A stretch of 64,000 bases of DNA from Veillonella sp. T11011-6. GTDB lineage: Bacteria > Bacillota > Negativicutes > Veillonellales > Veillonellaceae. The notes under the pieces were generated by a model. That model did not search any database. It saw nothing but the letters and a program-made list of their open reading frames with translations, and was not told the origin of the DNA. Of the stretch, positions 62,719 to 64,000 are shown piece after piece. Position numbers and translations under genes: made by a program. The DNA is taken from positions 372,001-436,000 of the forward strand of contig NZ_PPCW01000001.1 in the NCBI RefSeq assembly GCF_002959755.1, read 5' to 3'. Each line of letters begins with the position of its first letter. The stretch's first letter is position 1.

Positions 62719-64000
62719 AGAGAAACCTCCCCAGTTGGTGCTACTAATTGACAGTCCGGACGTGCTTGTTCAAATGTGAAAGCAGCACGTAATAATGTTT
62801 CTTCACCCATAGCAGGGCCAAGTAATTGTAAGCCGATTGGCAAATTGCTGCTACTCATACCTGCTGGAATGCTAATACCTGGAATACCTGCAAGGTTTGC
62901 TGGTACTGTACAGATATCTTCTAAGTACATTGCCAATGGATCATTTGCTTTTTCACCAAATTTATAAGATGTATTAGGTGCAGTTGGTGTTAAAATCAAA
63001 TCCACTTTGGAGAATGCTTCATCAAATTCATTTTTAATGAGGCGGCGTACTTTTAATGCTTTCAAATAGTAAGCATCATAGTAACCAGCGCTCAATACAT
63101 AGGTACCTAACAAGATACGGCGTTGTACTTCAGGACCAAAGCCTTCTGTACGAGTTTTAGTAGACATATCTACTAAGTTATCTGCAGGTACCCGCATACC
63201 ATAACTTACACCGTCATAACGAGCCAAATTGGAGCTAGCTTCTGCCAATGCGATGATATAGTATGCAGACAATGCATATTTAGAATTAGGCAAGGAAACC
63301 TCAACGATTTCAGCACCTAATTTTTTGTATGTTTCGATAGCTTCTTCCACAGCTTTACGAACTTCGCTATTGAGGCCTTCACCAAAGAATTCTTTTGGTA
63401 CACCAATTTTTAGATTTTTTACATCATTTACAAGTGCTGTAGTGTAGTCTACACGAGTGCCTGGAATAGATGTGGAATCTTTTATATCATGCCCAGAGAT
63501 TGCATTTAATACTAACGCTGCATCTGTTACATCACGTGTAACAGGTCCAATTTGATCCAAAGAAGATGCGAAAGCAATTAAACCATAACGAGATACATTT
63601 CCGTATGTTGGTTTTAAGCCTACAACGCCACAGAAGGATGCTGGTTGACGAATAGACCCACCTGTATCAGAGCCGAGAGCCCAAATAGCAGACCCGCTGG
63701 ATACCGCTGCTGCACTACCACCAGAAGAACCACCTGGTACACAATCAGCATTCCAAGGATTAGATGTTTTAGCTAATGCAGAGTTCTCTGTAGAGCCACC
63801 CATAGCAAATTCGTCCATGTTAAGTTTACCAAGGCTAATATAATGATTGTCTTGTAAACGTTCAATAACTGACGCATTGTATGGAGGCACAAAGTGTTCT
63901 AACATTTTAGATGCACATGTTGCAGGTTCATCTTTAATACAAATATTATCTTTAATGGCACCAGGAATACCTGCCAATGGGGAAATAGCTTCACCTTTAG
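62715..64000 (-). CDS. gatA: Asp-tRNA(Asn)/Glu-tRNA(Gln) amidotransferase subunit A, C-terminal part (cut by window edge)
   Basis: About 428 codons are visible; the frame is open to base 64000, so the true start lies outside. The amidase signature is complete: catalytic Lys in [12 protein letters not shown], then [14 protein letters not shown] and [15 protein letters not shown] with the cis-Ser and nucleophile Ser. GatA releases ammonia from glutamine for GatB. An apparent start at 63977 is a TTG inside the conserved [12 protein letters not shown] region. Confidence 0.97.
   Translation of the reverse strand, partial: KGEAISPLAGIPGAIKDNICIKDEPATCASKMLEHFVPPYNASVIERLQDNHYISLGKLNMDEFAMGGSTENSALAKTSNPWNADCVPGGSSGGSAAAVSSGSAIWALGSDTGGSIRQPASFCGVVGLKPTYGNVSRYGLIAFASSLDQIGPVTRDVTDAALVLNAISGHDIKDSTSIPGTRVDYTTALVNDVKNLKIGVPKEFFGEGLNSEVRKAVEEAIETYKKLGAEIVEVSLPNSKYALSAYYIIALAEASSNLARYDGVSYGMRVPADNLVDMSTKTRTEGFGPEVQRRILLGTYVLSAGYYDAYYLKALKVRRLIKNEFDEAFSKVDLILTPTAPNTSYKFGEKANDPLAMYLEDICTVPANLAGIPGISIPAGMSSSNLPIGLQLLGPAMGEETLLRAAFTFEQARPDCQLVAPTGEVSL

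Overview
The window looks like a chromosome segment of a low-GC, diderm Firmicute of the Veillonella type (Negativicutes). The housekeeping genes are Firmicute in kind: PolC, TrmFO, YlqF, a glycine T-box in front of glyQS, and an FMN riboswitch in front of ribD. They sit beside fragments of filamentous-haemagglutinin/CDI-type surface toxins, which belong to bacteria with an outer membrane. The genus is inferred from gene content, base composition and protein similarity as I remember it; no database search was run.

Layout. 1-380: start of ribD with its FMN riboswitch. 0.6-2.4 kb: poxB (pyruvate to acetate) on the + strand. 2.4-3.2 kb: two small hypothetical genes. 3.3-10.8 kb: an operon comEA-comEC-holA-polC on the - strand, joining DNA uptake to the replicative polymerase. 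10.9-18.2 kb: an M29 aminopeptidase, dCMP deaminase, leuS, a secreted GH18 protein and lgt. 18.3-25.3 kb: yraN-comM-dprA-topA-trmFO. 25.5-28.1 kb: rplS-ylqF-rnhB and a MarR regulator. 28.3-31.5 kb: T-box-glyQ-glyS. 31.5-36.3 kb: an AT-rich accessory island of small membrane proteins, toxin fragments, two broken insertion sequences and a decayed copy of the end of the neighbouring M20 gene. 36.3-39 kb: an M20 amidohydrolase with two membrane proteins under a promoter carrying a palindrome. 39-44.5 kb: phoH-ybeY-era-CNNM-recO and a radical SAM gene. 44.5-46.9 kb: a B12-binding radical SAM protein and a small membrane protein.

47-61.2 kb is a Tn916-family conjugative transposon read on the - strand. 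It has orf23 to orf13, oriT, the tet(M) attenuator and a full-length tet(M). The segment that should follow tet(M) (regulatory genes, xis, int) is absent: the sequence just after tet(M) passes straight into what looks like the right terminus of the element. Conjugation genes and both sets of terminal repeats remain, but the element cannot excise itself. It sits against the terminator of the gatCAB operon (gatB complete, gatA cut by the window edge).

Most notable points: (1) PolC lacks the whole 3'-5' proofreading exonuclease domain; (2) ComEC keeps only a remnant of its C-terminal nuclease-like domain; (3) the toxin/immunity island is bounded by a degenerate direct repeat of the 3' end of the M20 gene; (4) the Tn916 derivative has lost int/xis but keeps tet(M) and the transfer genes. 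No CRISPR array, rRNA or tRNA gene was seen.
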